This document shows, one piece after another, positions 19,223 through 28,739 of a stretch of 64,000 nucleotides of DNA. The notes under the pieces were generated by a model. That model was not told where the DNA came from. It saw only the letters and a program-made list of their open reading frames with translations, and searched no databases. The DNA lies in assembly GCA_016188215.1 (NCBI GenBank), contig JACPIF010000011.1, positions 156,142 through 220,141 on the forward strand, given 5' to 3'. The translations under genes and the position numbers were made by a program. The stretch is from Candidatus Woesearchaeota archaeon. Lineage in GTDB: Archaea; Nanobdellota; Nanobdellia; Woesearchaeales; JACPIF01. Every line of letters begins with the position of its first letter. The first letter of the stretch is position 1.

Positions 19223-20932
19223 CTACTGCAGCGCCGCCAGCTTAATATCAGTCTGCAGCTCAATGATATCATAGTTCAGCTTGCGCTTCTCGCTATCTTC
19301 CACCCTGATGCTGCTGTGCGCCTGCTGTATGCTGCCCACTACCCGTTTCGCCTCATCCAATCTTCCTGCTTTGATAAGGTCGCGGGCCTGCCTTATGAGC
19401 ACGTCAAGGTCAAGATGCTTGGGCATGGCTTGCGGCTCGCTCAGGATGCGCATGCTTCTCTCCTGCTCAATGAACTTGTGCAGGCTCTCCTTCTGGAAGG
19501 TCTCCCTGAGCTGTTTTAATTCCTGCTCCACTTCAACTAGCCACTGCTCTTTCAGTTTTACTTCGGTCTCGCGCTTGTCCAGCTCAAGCTCCCTGCTCTT
19601 CAGGAATCCCAATTTTGCATTGCCGTCATCAACAATCTTCCTGAGTTTCTGCTGCTCTTCCAGTAGCTGCTTCTCAAGCATGGGTATATTCTCCTTCAGC
19701 TCTTTCGCATGCGCAACCTTTCTTTCACGCACTTCAAGATCATGCTTTGTTTCCTTCAGCCTTGCTTCAAGCGCTTCCAGCTCATCAACTTTCCTGATAA
19801 GCTCCTGCTGTTTCCGCTCCATCAGCGCAGTATCATCTTCAAGCTTCTCTGCTGCCACCACAACCTCTGCCTCTTTCTTGGATATGAGCTGTACATCATC
19901 CTGCAGCTCTTCATGCATCTTGGCAATCCTCTTGTCCATCTCCTTGAACGAGGGCATGTTCTCGTCCAGGATTTCAAACAATTTTTGCCATTCCTGCCTG
20001 GCATCCTGCATCTCCTTAAGCCGCAGCCCAAGGTCGATCTCAACCTGTTTTTTCATCTCAATGAGTTTCACTGCCTGCTCGTTGAACACGTCATGCTTCT
20101 CTTTCAGCTCAACAAGCTGCTTTTTCACCTTTTCCTCTTCAGCAATCAGGATAGTCCTGCTCTCATCCATCTCCTTGAGCTTGTCCTGTATCTCGCGCTC
20201 TTTCTGCTCAAGGTTCTCATGGTATGATTTGATTTCACTGTGCTTTGAGTGCACCTCTGCTTCATGCGTTGCAATTTGCTTCCTGTCCTCCTCCAGGCTC
20301 TTCTGCTTTACAGACCAGTCTTTCTCAAAATTGGCCATCATGGCTTTCTGCTGCTCCAGCTCTTTTACCTGGGCCTCAAGCTCAACCTTTTTCTTGTTCC
20401 ACTGGCTGACATCCCGCGACAATTCTTTGGTTGATTCAAAGATCTCCTGCTCCTTCTTGTTCAATTCTTCTTCCCGCTGGCTAAGAAGGCTCTCTTTTTC
20501 CTCAAGCAGGCTCTTGATCTGCTCCAGTTCGCTAAGCTTCCCGCCCAGCTCCTGCTCTCGCCGGTCAAAATGCGCAAGCTTCTCGTCAAGCTGCTGCAGC
20601 TCTTCCTTCTTGCTGCGGATTGCGCTTTCAATCTGCTCGTGCTCTTCCTTTTTGCTGGTGAGCTGCTGCTCAGCCTTGCTTATATGCACGTGCCGCTGTT
20701 TCAGCTCCTGCATCTTCCTCTGGAACGCGGCAGCTAGCCCTGCTTCCTTGTTTTTGATCAGAATTTCCTTGTGCTCCAGCTCCTCAGCCTTCTTTTTCAG
20801 CTGCTTTGGAGGCGGCGGTAATGGCAATTCCTTTGAGATATCAAGTCCTTTCGGCACATCAGGAGGCTGCTCTAGCAATGCCTTTAGCTCCCTCTTTGAC
20901 AGTACCCCCATGGCTATGGATAATTTGAACAT
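19223..20932 (-). CDS. long coiled-coil protein (569 aa)
   Basis: Continuous E/K/Q/L-rich heptads in almost the whole ORF. Confidence 0.75.
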   Translation of the reverse strand: MFKLSIAMGVLSKRELKALLEQPPDVPKGLDISKELPLPPPPKQLKKKAEELEHKEILIKNKEAGLAAAFQRKMQELKQRHVHISKAEQQLTSKKEEHEQIESAIRSKKEELQQLDEKLAHFDRREQELGGKLSELEQIKSLLEEKESLLSQREEELNKKEQEIFESTKELSRDVSQWNKKKVELEAQVKELEQQKAMMANFEKDWSVKQKSLEEDRKQIATHEAEVHSKHSEIKSYHENLEQKEREIQDKLKEMDESRTILIAEEEKVKKQLVELKEKHDVFNEQAVKLIEMKKQVEIDLGLRLKEMQDARQEWQKLFEILDENMPSFKEMDKRIAKMHEELQDDVQLISKKEAEVVVAAEKLEDDTALMERKQQELIRKVDELEALEARLKETKHDLEVRERKVAHAKELKENIPMLEKQLLEEQQKLRKIVDDGNAKLGFLKSRELELDKRETEVKLKEQWLVEVEQELKQLRETFQKESLHKFIEQERSMRILSEPQAMPKHLDLDVLIRQARDLIKAGRLDEAKRVVGSIQQAHSSIRVEDSEKRKLNYDIIELQTDIKLAALQ

Positions 20933-21020
20933 GCTTTATTAATCTTTGTCATTACTTGTAGATGAAAAACCGCATCGTGCAAACCAAACATTTATAAACA
21001 AAACTTAAATCTCAGAAACC

Positions 21021-21191
21021 ATGGAAGAGATGGTCTGTAATTCATGTAAGACAAAGGTTACGAACAGCAAGGGCACCGCCAGGTTCATGTGCCCGAACTG
21101 CAGCAAGCATGAGATTGTGAGATGCATGCACTGCCGTGAGATTTCTGCCAAATACGTATGCCCTCAGTGTAATTTTACAGGTCCTAACTAA
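21021..21191 (+). CDS. HVO_2753-type zinc-ribbon protein (56 aa)
   Basis: MEEMVCNSCKTKVTNSKGTARFMCPNCSKHEIVRCMHCREISAKYVCPQCNFTGPN; four CxxC pairs; directly upstream of EF-1beta. Confidence 0.85.
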   Translation: MEEMVCNSCKTKVTNSKGTARFMCPNCSKHEIVRCMHCREISAKYVCPQCNFTGPN

Positions 21192-21193
21192 CA

Positions 21194-21469
21194 ATGGCAA
21201 GCGTTGTCATTACCTTGAGAGTGATGCCTGATACGCCAGAGGCAGACCTGCATGCCATTGAGAAAAGAGTCAGCGAATTAGTGCAGGAGTTCGGCGGCAG
21301 CGTTGGAAAGGTAGAGCATATTCCAGTTGCATTCGGCCTTAAATCCCTGAATGTCATATTTGTCATGGACGAGTCATTAGGCTCAACAGAAGAGCTTGAG
21401 AAAGAGGCGGCAGCAATCCCTCATGTCAATTCTGTTGAAGTGACTGATGTGAGAAGGGCTATTGGCTAG
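21194..21469 (+). CDS. translation elongation factor 1-beta (aEF-1B)
   Basis: 'VITLRVMPDTPEADLHAIE...EHIPVAFGLKSLNVIFVMDES'. Confidence 0.9.
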   Translation: MASVVITLRVMPDTPEADLHAIEKRVSELVQEFGGSVGKVEHIPVAFGLKSLNVIFVMDESLGSTEELEKEAAAIPHVNSVEVTDVRRAIG

Positions 21470-21479
21470 CGACTGATAA

Positions 21480-21767
21480 ATGAGTATGGCACCGGAAACT
21501 AATCAGAGACTATATGTAATAAAATACTTTACTCCTGCTGCAGGGCCTGCAGGCCATACTTTTCTTGCTGTTTCTTCTGTCGCTCCTACAGAACGTGAAG
21601 TTCGCACATTTGTTGAAAGAAGGGTAAATAGAGAAATTGATTGGCTCTTGCCGCCACGATTAGAAACAAGGGTCTTTTTCCCTCCATACACCAGGAATAG
21701 AGTTGGCCTTGAAAGTTTTGGAGAATATATAGAAGTTCATGATAAAGGACCTTTTGAGAGAACCTGA
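21480..21767 (+). CDS. hypothetical protein
   Basis: 95-aa ORF; no motif. Confidence 0.45.
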   Translation: MSMAPETNQRLYVIKYFTPAAGPAGHTFLAVSSVAPTEREVRTFVERRVNREIDWLLPPRLETRVFFPPYTRNRVGLESFGEYIEVHDKGPFERT

Positions 21768-21791
21768 TTTATTCAAGCATACACCACTTAT

Positions 21792-22841
21792 TTAGCAATT
21801 TCTTAATATAAATAATAATTCTTTTTCAGGAACTGCACTCCTAATTCCCCAACCATTAAAATGCGTCCTGTTCGCTGCATATCCCTTGCTTTTTATCTTC
21901 TTAATTATATCATCCTGCTTAGGAATCCTGCTGACCTTATGCTTTTTGCATAATGCATGGATATCATGGAAGCCAACCGCATCAATCCTCGCTTCCTCCC
22001 TTATTGCGCCCAATAGTTCTGCCGCTTCCTTCATGTCTGCCTTTACAGCCTCTTTCCATGCTGCATCCGCAACCTTCCTGTCCCATAGCCTACCGAGCCA
22101 TAACGGCCCTGCTCCTTTGTACATCCCATGCTGCCGCAGCACAGCATCAACATTCTTCTTTCCTTTTACGCACTCAAAGAATACTCTATAATAATGCTCA
22201 GTAGCATAGCTAAGCGCTGGAATAAGCGCCTTCTCGTACTGCCCAGCAACCAACTGCACCTTCCTGATCAGGATCCTCAGCCCAATCTCGTGCATCTCCT
22301 CATTCCGCAACGGATTAGCCCAATACTTCCGCCTGCAAGCCTCAGGAAAAGTTCCTGCCAATGCAGAGGTGTCAGTTGCAGTCACCGCTAGTATCCCTAC
22401 CTTGGCAATCCTCTTAACAGCAGCATCCAGGAAATTGTTCGGATTTCCAAATGGATCGATATCAATGTAGTCAAAGCTGCCAGCGTGCTCCAACAGGAAC
22501 AGGTTTGCATCCTTATTATAGACCTCAATCTTCTGCTTGAGCTTCTTTAATCCTTTCTCATTCAGCTTGATATTTCCGATGATTGACTCCACCGCCTTCC
22601 CACTGCTGTCATTGATGGCAATTGATTCCACATTTCTTGTTTCAAGCAGGAACCGTAGGGCACGCACCCCTGAAGCAGCCAGCGGATCAGCTATTTTCAT
22701 CTTCTTTCCTTTCACTTTAAGCATTAGCACAGAAATATCCCTATTGAGCTTCATCACAGGGTTATAGAACACATCCATCTTCGCAGTTATCTTTCCTATT
22801 GAAGCTTTTATCTTGGCTTTGCCTTCTGTGATTATATTCAT
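21792..22841 (-). CDS. trm1: tRNA (guanine26-N2)-dimethyltransferase Trm1
   Basis: 'ADPLAASGVRALRFLLET', 'YIDIDPFGNPNNFLDAAVKRI', 'LAVTATDTSALAG'. Confidence 0.9.
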   Translation of the reverse strand: MNIITEGKAKIKASIGKITAKMDVFYNPVMKLNRDISVLMLKVKGKKMKIADPLAASGVRALRFLLETRNVESIAINDSSGKAVESIIGNIKLNEKGLKKLKQKIEVYNKDANLFLLEHAGSFDYIDIDPFGNPNNFLDAAVKRIAKVGILAVTATDTSALAGTFPEACRRKYWANPLRNEEMHEIGLRILIRKVQLVAGQYEKALIPALSYATEHYYRVFFECVKGKKNVDAVLRQHGMYKGAGPLWLGRLWDRKVADAAWKEAVKADMKEAAELLGAIREEARIDAVGFHDIHALCKKHKVSRIPKQDDIIKKIKSKGYAANRTHFNGWGIRSAVPEKELLFILRNC

Positions 22842-22880
22842 TTTAAATTAAGAATTCAATTAGCTTAAAATAACTTCTGA

Positions 22881-23540
22881 TTAATCAACACCAAGAGTTC
22901 TGCGCCAGTTTAAAAGCAAATCTGTTAATTCAGAAACATCCCTAACTACCTTAAAACCTGTATGCTCACGTGTTATCTGCCAGCCCCAAGGAACTCCTAT
23001 AAAGGGCATGCCAATAATTTCTGCTACTTGGTGATCTCGCAACTCATCAGCAACATATGGAGTCTTTCTTTGAAGGTTGTACTTTTCCCAAACAAAACCA
23101 TATCTTCTTTTGAAAAAATGCAACGCATGCCTCAAGGCATCCTCTTTAAGTTTAAACTCGTCACTTGTCAAAATTATACTAAATAAATCCCAGTATTGCC
23201 CTAAAGCCTTCCTAACAGTTAATGCTACATTTGAGGTTACTATGCCAAGTTGAATATCTGCTTCCTCTAGTTTAATTAGCATTTCCGGAATGCCTTCTAC
23301 TAAAGGCAACGTATATTCTTCAGGAAATCTTGTAAAATAATCCAAAACTAGCTCTTTAATATGGGCCTCAGGAAAACCCGCAGTTCGAAATAAATTGCCA
23401 ATAGGAAATGAAAATTCCTTGAATCGTTCCGGTAACCTTACATTAACCCCAAGTTGTCTACCCTTATCTGACATGTACTGCATATGAGCAGGGTAAGAAT
23501 CTACCAGTGGTCCATCAAAATCAAAAATTATAGCTGTCAT
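22881..23540 (-). CDS. HAD family hydrolase
   Basis: 'IIFDFDGPLVDSYPAH', 'GIVTSN'. Confidence 0.8.
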   Translation of the reverse strand: MTAIIFDFDGPLVDSYPAHMQYMSDKGRQLGVNVRLPERFKEFSFPIGNLFRTAGFPEAHIKELVLDYFTRFPEEYTLPLVEGIPEMLIKLEEADIQLGIVTSNVALTVRKALGQYWDLFSIILTSDEFKLKEDALRHALHFFKRRYGFVWEKYNLQRKTPYVADELRDHQVAEIIGMPFIGVPWGWQITREHTGFKVVRDVSELTDLLLNWRRTLGVD

Positions 23541-23712
23541 AATTTCAGATACATCTAATGATTTTAAAAATTTATGCTTATGTTTATCAAATAATCAACA
23601 ACCTTAAAAACTCATCATTTATCTCTCTTTCAGGGGGCAAGACAAGGCATAGTGCACATCCCAGTGTCGCAGTGCCGTCCCCAGGATAGGCGTCGCAGAC
23701 TCCCGGCCCAGT

Positions 23713-23731
23713 GCGTTGGGTTTCCCAACGC
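23713..23731. other. perfect 8-bp stem/TTT-loop hairpin in a GC-rich intergenic island
   Basis: GCGTTGGG-TTT-CCCAACGC. Confidence 0.6.
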
Positions 23732-23797
23732 TTCCCTGCAAGTTCCAAGTAAGTTTGTGTGTAAAAATCAGGTTTAGATTTATTGTATCGTTTGAAA

Positions 23798-25555
23798 ATG
23801 GAAACACGCTCAGTAATCTGCACGGTGATGGGTCATGTGGACCATGGCAAGTCCAGTATCCTGGACAGGATTAGAGGCACGGCTATTGTAGAGTCTGAGC
23901 CAGGAAAAATAACGCAGGCAATCGGCGCTTCAATTGTTACCCTTGATGTAATCAGGAAGATAGCCGGCAGCCTGCTGGAAACATTAAAGATAGAATTGAC
24001 CATTCCCGGCTTATTATTTATAGACACTCCCGGGCATGCAGCCTTTACCAACCTCAGGAAAAGGGGAGGCAACCTGGCAGATATCGCCATCTTAGTGATA
24101 GACATCCAGGAAGGCATGATGCCGCAGACCCTGGAATCTTTAGAGATATTAAAGACCTACAAGACTCCGTTTATTATCGCATTGAACAAGATTGACCTGC
24201 TGCAGGGCTGGCAGGAAACGCAGGGCACCATGATTCAGAAGATCATGGCGCAATCCCCCAACATGCAGGCACTCCTTGACCAGAAGCTGTACGAGCTGGT
24301 CGGCAAGCTCTCAGAGAATGGGTTTAATGCAGAGCGGTTTGACAGGGTAGAGGATTTCACCAAGCAGGTTGCCATAGTTCCTGTTTCTGCGAAAACAGGC
24401 GAAGGCATTGCAGAATTACTGGTCATGTTGGCAGGATTAGCCCAGAAATACCTTGAGCAGAGCCTGAAGGTAAACCTCCAGGGCCCTGCAAAAGGGACTG
24501 TCCTGGAAGTAAAGGAAGAGACTGGTTTAGGGACTACATTGGATGTCATCCTGTTTGACGGCAGCTTGACAATTAACGATACAATTGTGATTGGCACCAC
24601 AAAAGAGCCGCTCGTTACAAAAGTGAAAGCTCTCCTGGAACCCATGCCTTTGGCAGAGATGCGCGATAAGAAGGCAAAATACTCAAGGGTGCAGGAAGTA
24701 AAAGCAGCGACCGGCGTCAAGATATCTGCTCCTGATCTGAAAGAAGTGGTTGCAGGCATGCCGTTGAGGGGCGTAAAGAATGGCGATCTTGAAAAAGTAA
24801 AGCAGGATATCATGCAGGAGGTCCAGGAGGTCCTTATAGAGACAGATGAGAACGGAATTATCATAAAGGCAGATTCCCTGGGCAGTTTAGAGGCACTCAT
24901 CAAGCTGTTAAGAGAGCGCAGCATCTCTATCAGGAGTGCATCTGTCGGCACTATCAGCAGGAAAGATATCGTGGATGCAGAGACTAATTATGAAAAAGAT
25001 CCCCTGACTGCAGTCATCCTTGGCTTTAACATACTGCCGCCTGATTCAGCTTCTCCAAAAGTGAGGATCATAACGAGTAATATCATCTACCGCCTTGTTG
25101 AGGAATACGAGGCCTGGAAGCAGGCAGAGGCCAGGAAACAGCAGGAGAATATCCTGGACACCATGAACCGCCCCTTCAAGCTGGAAATCCTGAAGGGATG
25201 CATCTTCCGGCAGAGCAATCCTGCCATTGTCGGCGTTGACGTGCTTGCAGGTGTTGTAAGGACCAACATGCCTGTCATGGATAAGAACGGAAATGAGCTG
25301 GCCAGGATCAAGGAAATGCAGTTGAACCAGGAAAACGTGCCCCGGGCTGAGAAGGGGCAGCAGGTTGCTGTCTCACTGCCCAATGTCACGGCAGGCAGGC
25401 AGATTGCAGAAGGCGATATCCTCTTTTCATCAGTCCCTGAAGAGCATTTCAGGAAGATGAAGGAGCTGAAGCAGAACATCACTCCCGAAGAGATAGAGAT
25501 ACTGAAAGAGATAGCCGAGATAATGAGAAGGCAGAATCCTTTGTGGGGCGTGTGA
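23798..25555 (+). CDS. infB: translation initiation factor aIF5B/IF-2
   Basis: 'VMGHVDHGKSSILD', 'DTPGHAAFTNLRKRGG', 'ALNKIDLL'; start ATG 23798. Confidence 0.95.
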   Translation: METRSVICTVMGHVDHGKSSILDRIRGTAIVESEPGKITQAIGASIVTLDVIRKIAGSLLETLKIELTIPGLLFIDTPGHAAFTNLRKRGGNLADIAILVIDIQEGMMPQTLESLEILKTYKTPFIIALNKIDLLQGWQETQGTMIQKIMAQSPNMQALLDQKLYELVGKLSENGFNAERFDRVEDFTKQVAIVPVSAKTGEGIAELLVMLAGLAQKYLEQSLKVNLQGPAKGTVLEVKEETGLGTTLDVILFDGSLTINDTIVIGTTKEPLVTKVKALLEPMPLAEMRDKKAKYSRVQEVKAATGVKISAPDLKEVVAGMPLRGVKNGDLEKVKQDIMQEVQEVLIETDENGIIIKADSLGSLEALIKLLRERSISIRSASVGTISRKDIVDAETNYEKDPLTAVILGFNILPPDSASPKVRIITSNIIYRLVEEYEAWKQAEARKQQENILDTMNRPFKLEILKGCIFRQSNPAIVGVDVLAGVVRTNMPVMDKNGNELARIKEMQLNQENVPRAEKGQQVAVSLPNVTAGRQIAEGDILFSSVPEEHFRKMKELKQNITPEEIEILKEIAEIMRRQNPLWGV

Positions 25556-25593
25556 TTCAGCAATTTATTCTGCAAGAAAACTTTTTACGCCAA

Positions 25594-25917
25594 TTAGGCT
25601 TTAACCTTCACTTTCTTATCAAAATATTGCTTAGTCTCCTGTTGCAACAATTCCTTATAGGCATCTATCAGTTCTGCAACAGCTGAGTTTTCCTCATTCA
25701 GTTTGAATAGTTTAGCCTTTCCAATCTCCCGCGTTGGTACAACTATCTTTAAGGCTATAAACTCATTCCACAATCTGCTTAATGTAGCCCAGCCAACATT
25801 GCTGTTCCGCGCGATATCTGACATGGAATAATCCAGGCCCCGATACTTTATTAAATAGTTCAGGATTCGTATTTTTGGCGTGTTTCCAAGCACTTTCATA
25901 AAGAAAGAATGTTCCAT
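25594..25917 (-). CDS. winged-helix transcriptional regulator
   Basis: 'NTPKIRILNYLIKYRGLDYSMSDIARNSNVGWATLSRLWNEF'. Confidence 0.75.
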   Translation of the reverse strand: MEHSFFMKVLGNTPKIRILNYLIKYRGLDYSMSDIARNSNVGWATLSRLWNEFIALKIVVPTREIGKAKLFKLNEENSAVAELIDAYKELLQQETKQYFDKKVKVKA

Positions 25918-25929
25918 AGATGTATGGTA

Positions 25930-25954
25930 ACAAAAGTCATATATAACCTTTTGT
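25930..25954 (-). promoter_or_regulatory. inverted repeat flanking the TATA box of the winged-helix gene
   Basis: ACAAAAG-tcatatataac-CTTTTGT, about 13-37 nt upstream of ATG 25917. Confidence 0.65.
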
Positions 25955-25984
25955 AATAAACATGACTTAAGAAAGAGCATGACT

Positions 25985-26053
25985 CAGCCGAGATAAATCT
26001 CGGCTGCTGTGGGTTGTCCGCGAACCGCAGCTTACTGGCAAATATTCGCGGAC
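25985..26053. other. two intergenic hairpins between divergent genes
   Basis: CAGCCGAGAT-AA-ATCTCGGCTG (25985-26006) and GTCCGCGAA...TTCGCGGAC (26016-26053). Confidence 0.6.
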
Positions 26054-26114
26054 CAAATCGCGCCACGCGAAGCCGCCTCATGCAAATTAAATTAAGCAAA
26101 ATTATTACAAGATA

Positions 26115-26573
26115 ATGCAGCAACTAAAAATCCTTAAAAGGAAAGAAGTGAAAGAGCTCATAGCCAAATTCAATAAGCAATGGGGCTATACAGGAAAGCT
26201 TGACTATACATTCCTGCAGAGCTCTAAAGATAAGATATACATTGTGAATAATGACATAAGCCGGATTGACATTTCCAGGTTGAGGATAGACAAGCTCGGC
26301 TTATATTTTTGCACGATAGTGAACAACAACGAAATACGGCTGAGCATTGACGGTGCGCAGCTGATTGGAGCAGAATGCAATAAAAACATAGTGGAATTAA
26401 ATGAGGCAGAAATGAAGGAGTGGCTGCAAGGCCTTGATTTGGAGAAAGAGGCTGCTGTGAAGGGCTTTGCCTTGATAAAGCATAACTCTGATTATCTTGG
26501 CACAGGCAAGGTCCACCAGAGAAAGATATTAAACTATATCCCAAAGGCACGGAGGATAAAGACCAGCATATAA
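26115..26573 (+). CDS. PUA-domain protein, NIP7-like
   Basis: 'LGLYFCTIVNNNEIRLSIDGAQLIG', 'GFALIKHNSDYLGTGKV'. Confidence 0.65.
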   Translation: MQQLKILKRKEVKELIAKFNKQWGYTGKLDYTFLQSSKDKIYIVNNDISRIDISRLRIDKLGLYFCTIVNNNEIRLSIDGAQLIGAECNKNIVELNEAEMKEWLQGLDLEKEAAVKGFALIKHNSDYLGTGKVHQRKILNYIPKARRIKTSI

Positions 26574-26574
26574 G

Positions 26575-27123
26575 ATGGCAGAGAATGATACCTTAATCTT
26601 AGTAGACAGGCATGATAAAGAGATAGGCCATGAAAGCAAGCAGAATGTCCATGACGGCAAAGGGCTGTTGCATAGGGCATTCTCAATATTGATTGTCAAC
26701 AGCAGGGGCGAGATGCTGCTCCAGCAAAGGGCTGCAACTAAAAGATTATGGCCATTATACTGGGCAAATGCCTGCTGCAGCCATCCCAGGAAAGGTGAAG
26801 ATATTAATGACGCAATCCATCGCAGGTTGCAGGAAGAGCTTGGCTTTGATTGCAAGCTTGACTATCTGTACCAGTTTGAATACCACGCATCTTTTAAGGA
26901 TGAAGGCTCAGAGCATGAGCTCTGCTATGTATTCCTGGGAAAGTATGATGATAAGATAGTGCCGAACAAGGAGGAGGTAAACCAGCTCAGGTTTATTGCC
27001 CTTGATGCTTTGGAACAAGACTTAAAAGAAAATCCTGGCAAGTACGCACCCTGGTTCATCCTTGAGATACAGGAGCTCTTTAAGCATTACAGGAACCAGC
27101 TCGGCGAAAAGGTGCAAGCATAA
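26575..27123 (+). CDS. idi: isopentenyl-diphosphate delta-isomerase type 1
   Basis: 'LVDRHDKEIG', 'GLLHRAFSILIVNSRGEMLLQQRA', 'NACCSHPRKGE'. Confidence 0.9.
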   Translation: MAENDTLILVDRHDKEIGHESKQNVHDGKGLLHRAFSILIVNSRGEMLLQQRAATKRLWPLYWANACCSHPRKGEDINDAIHRRLQEELGFDCKLDYLYQFEYHASFKDEGSEHELCYVFLGKYDDKIVPNKEEVNQLRFIALDALEQDLKENPGKYAPWFILEIQELFKHYRNQLGEKVQA

Positions 27124-27272
27124 TGTTCAAAATCACAGGCTTCTGCACAACCTGCAGCAAACAGGTAATATTGACAATAAAGGATTATGAGTTAGACGAC
27201 ACCCTTATGAGCTACCGCTGCCCAAAAGGCCACAAGATGGAGGATATGGGATGCGAGTTTGAGCCTGGGTGA
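27123..27272 (+). CDS. 49-aa zinc-ribbon-like protein
   Basis: MFKITGFCTTCSKQVILTIKDYELDDTLMSYRCPKGHKMEDMGCEFEPG; overlaps the idi stop. Confidence 0.6.
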   Translation: MFKITGFCTTCSKQVILTIKDYELDDTLMSYRCPKGHKMEDMGCEFEPG

Positions 27273-27389
27273 TTTTTAATCATCAAAATCCGGACTAATT
27301 CGAGGGCTAGATTACGGTCTATAAGAATTGAATGGTATAACGGTTATATAAAGATGATTATTGGGTAAAAGTGCCAGCCAAACAAGTCT

Positions 27390-28079
27390 TTATGTACCTA
27401 TAATTTTTTCCATTAGCTCAATAGCATTCTTGATATTTTCTATAGGCAATCTCTCAATCGAGAATACCCCTTTAAAGGAATCATTGAAATTTTTGCTCTT
27501 GAAAAATCCAAGTAACCTCATCGTATTGGCATGAACGCTTTCTTGATTGCCAACGTGCATAAAACCAAGGACAGCATCGAAGTCTATGTCTTTGCACAAG
27601 GCAACAATATCCCTGGCATCTGTTAATCTGCCTGAGTGTATCTTTGAAGCGACCAATAGCTCCTTTTTTGGGATTCGTGCCTCAATAGTTCTTTCTATCC
27701 CCGTAATCTTCTTTAGTATCGAATGAGCATGTAATAAGGCAAAACTAAACGAGGCTTGTGTCTGCCTGCTTGCAAGGCTGCCAACCATTACATCAACAGT
27801 AACAGGCAACTTGGTATTCTTCTTGTAGCTTTCAAACTGGCCTTTATAAATATCTTCCAAATCTTTTCTCTTGGTCATCTCAAAACGCTTTGCTTTCAAT
27901 ACCTCTCTAAACCGGGACAGATCTTTCGTTTCTATGCAAATATCAGCATCTACAGAAAATCTATGCATGTATGCAGATACCGCATACCCGCCCACCAAAA
28001 CATAGTCAAGCCCAGCCTTCTGGAAACTAAGCAGAATATCAAAGATTTCATTTTCCCTGTCTATGAACGATTGTATCAT
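27390..28079 (-). CDS. AbiEii/AbiGii-like nucleotidyltransferase (TA toxin-like)
   Basis: 'YVLVGGYAVSAYMHRFSVDADICIE' GG/DxD nucleotidyltransferase signature; overlaps the partner gene by 4 nt. Confidence 0.75.
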   Translation of the reverse strand: MIQSFIDRENEIFDILLSFQKAGLDYVLVGGYAVSAYMHRFSVDADICIETKDLSRFREVLKAKRFEMTKRKDLEDIYKGQFESYKKNTKLPVTVDVMVGSLASRQTQASFSFALLHAHSILKKITGIERTIEARIPKKELLVASKIHSGRLTDARDIVALCKDIDFDAVLGFMHVGNQESVHANTMRLLGFFKSKNFNDSFKGVFSIERLPIENIKNAIELMEKIIGT

Positions 28080-28720
28080 TCCTTATAGGTTGCGCCAATC
28101 TTTAAATCATATAATTCATCCAACATCTCTAACGCAGGCTGAAAATTAAATTCATATCGCTTTGCCCATGCCACGGTTTCTGATAAAGGCAAGACAGGGA
28201 CTTGCTCTGATAATTCTTTTTCTATTGCAGTGCTGGTTGAGAGCACAAAATATATTCCTTTCTTTTTTTCATTCCTGAATGTGTAGGTTATTCCTAACTG
28301 TGAGAAGAAATATTCCCATGCAGCCTTATCTTTTTGTGCTATTCCAATAAAGATAGGATATGCATCCTTGCTTCTTCCGATATTGTAGCCGCCTTTGGTC
28401 CAGATAAAGATTGCATCGGTATTGGTAAACATATAGTCTAATCCCGCTAAATTCGGCAATAAATAAGCGTCATTTAAGCTTATATTGCTTGGTAAGGTGC
28501 CCCTGATGAATCTGCGTATGGCCTTGTAGAAAGGGTTCTTTTTGTCTACATACACCTCCTGCCTTTCCCTTGTTATGGCTCCCATTTTGACTAATTCAGA
28601 TACCCACTTATGCGTCCAGCCATACGACTCCCGTATCTTTTTAGAGATCTGCCTGATTGAATCTCCATCCCGTGCGGCTATTACGATCTTTGCAACGTAA
28701 GGGTTTATCATTTCGAACAT
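28076..28720 (-). CDS. winged-helix partner of the nucleotidyltransferase (AbiEi-like antitoxin)
   Basis: N-terminal HTH 'GDSIRQISKKIRESYGWTHKWVSELVKMGAI'; translationally coupled to the AbiEii-like gene. Confidence 0.65.
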   Translation of the reverse strand: MFEMINPYVAKIVIAARDGDSIRQISKKIRESYGWTHKWVSELVKMGAITRERQEVYVDKKNPFYKAIRRFIRGTLPSNISLNDAYLLPNLAGLDYMFTNTDAIFIWTKGGYNIGRSKDAYPIFIGIAQKDKAAWEYFFSQLGITYTFRNEKKKGIYFVLSTSTAIEKELSEQVPVLPLSETVAWAKRYEFNFQPALEMLDELYDLKIGATYKE

Positions 28721-28721
28721 A

Positions 28722-28739
28722 TTATCATTATAATGATAA
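28722..28739 (-). promoter_or_regulatory. 18-bp perfect palindrome between TATA box and start codon of the TA operon
   Basis: TTATCATTATAATGATAA directly 5' of ATG 28720; TTTATATATAA follows at about 28741-28752. Confidence 0.75.

Noticed and set aside
19281-20942. 553-aa plus-strand ORF antisense to the coiled-coil gene
   Set aside because: Ser/Cys/Phe-rich low-complexity mirror of a Lys/Glu-rich coiled-coil coding strand; no domains or signals of its own
23587-23823. Minus-strand ORFs 23587-23823 and 23619-23807
   Set aside because: Lie on the GC-rich intergenic repeat and overlap the aIF5B start; no protein-like features
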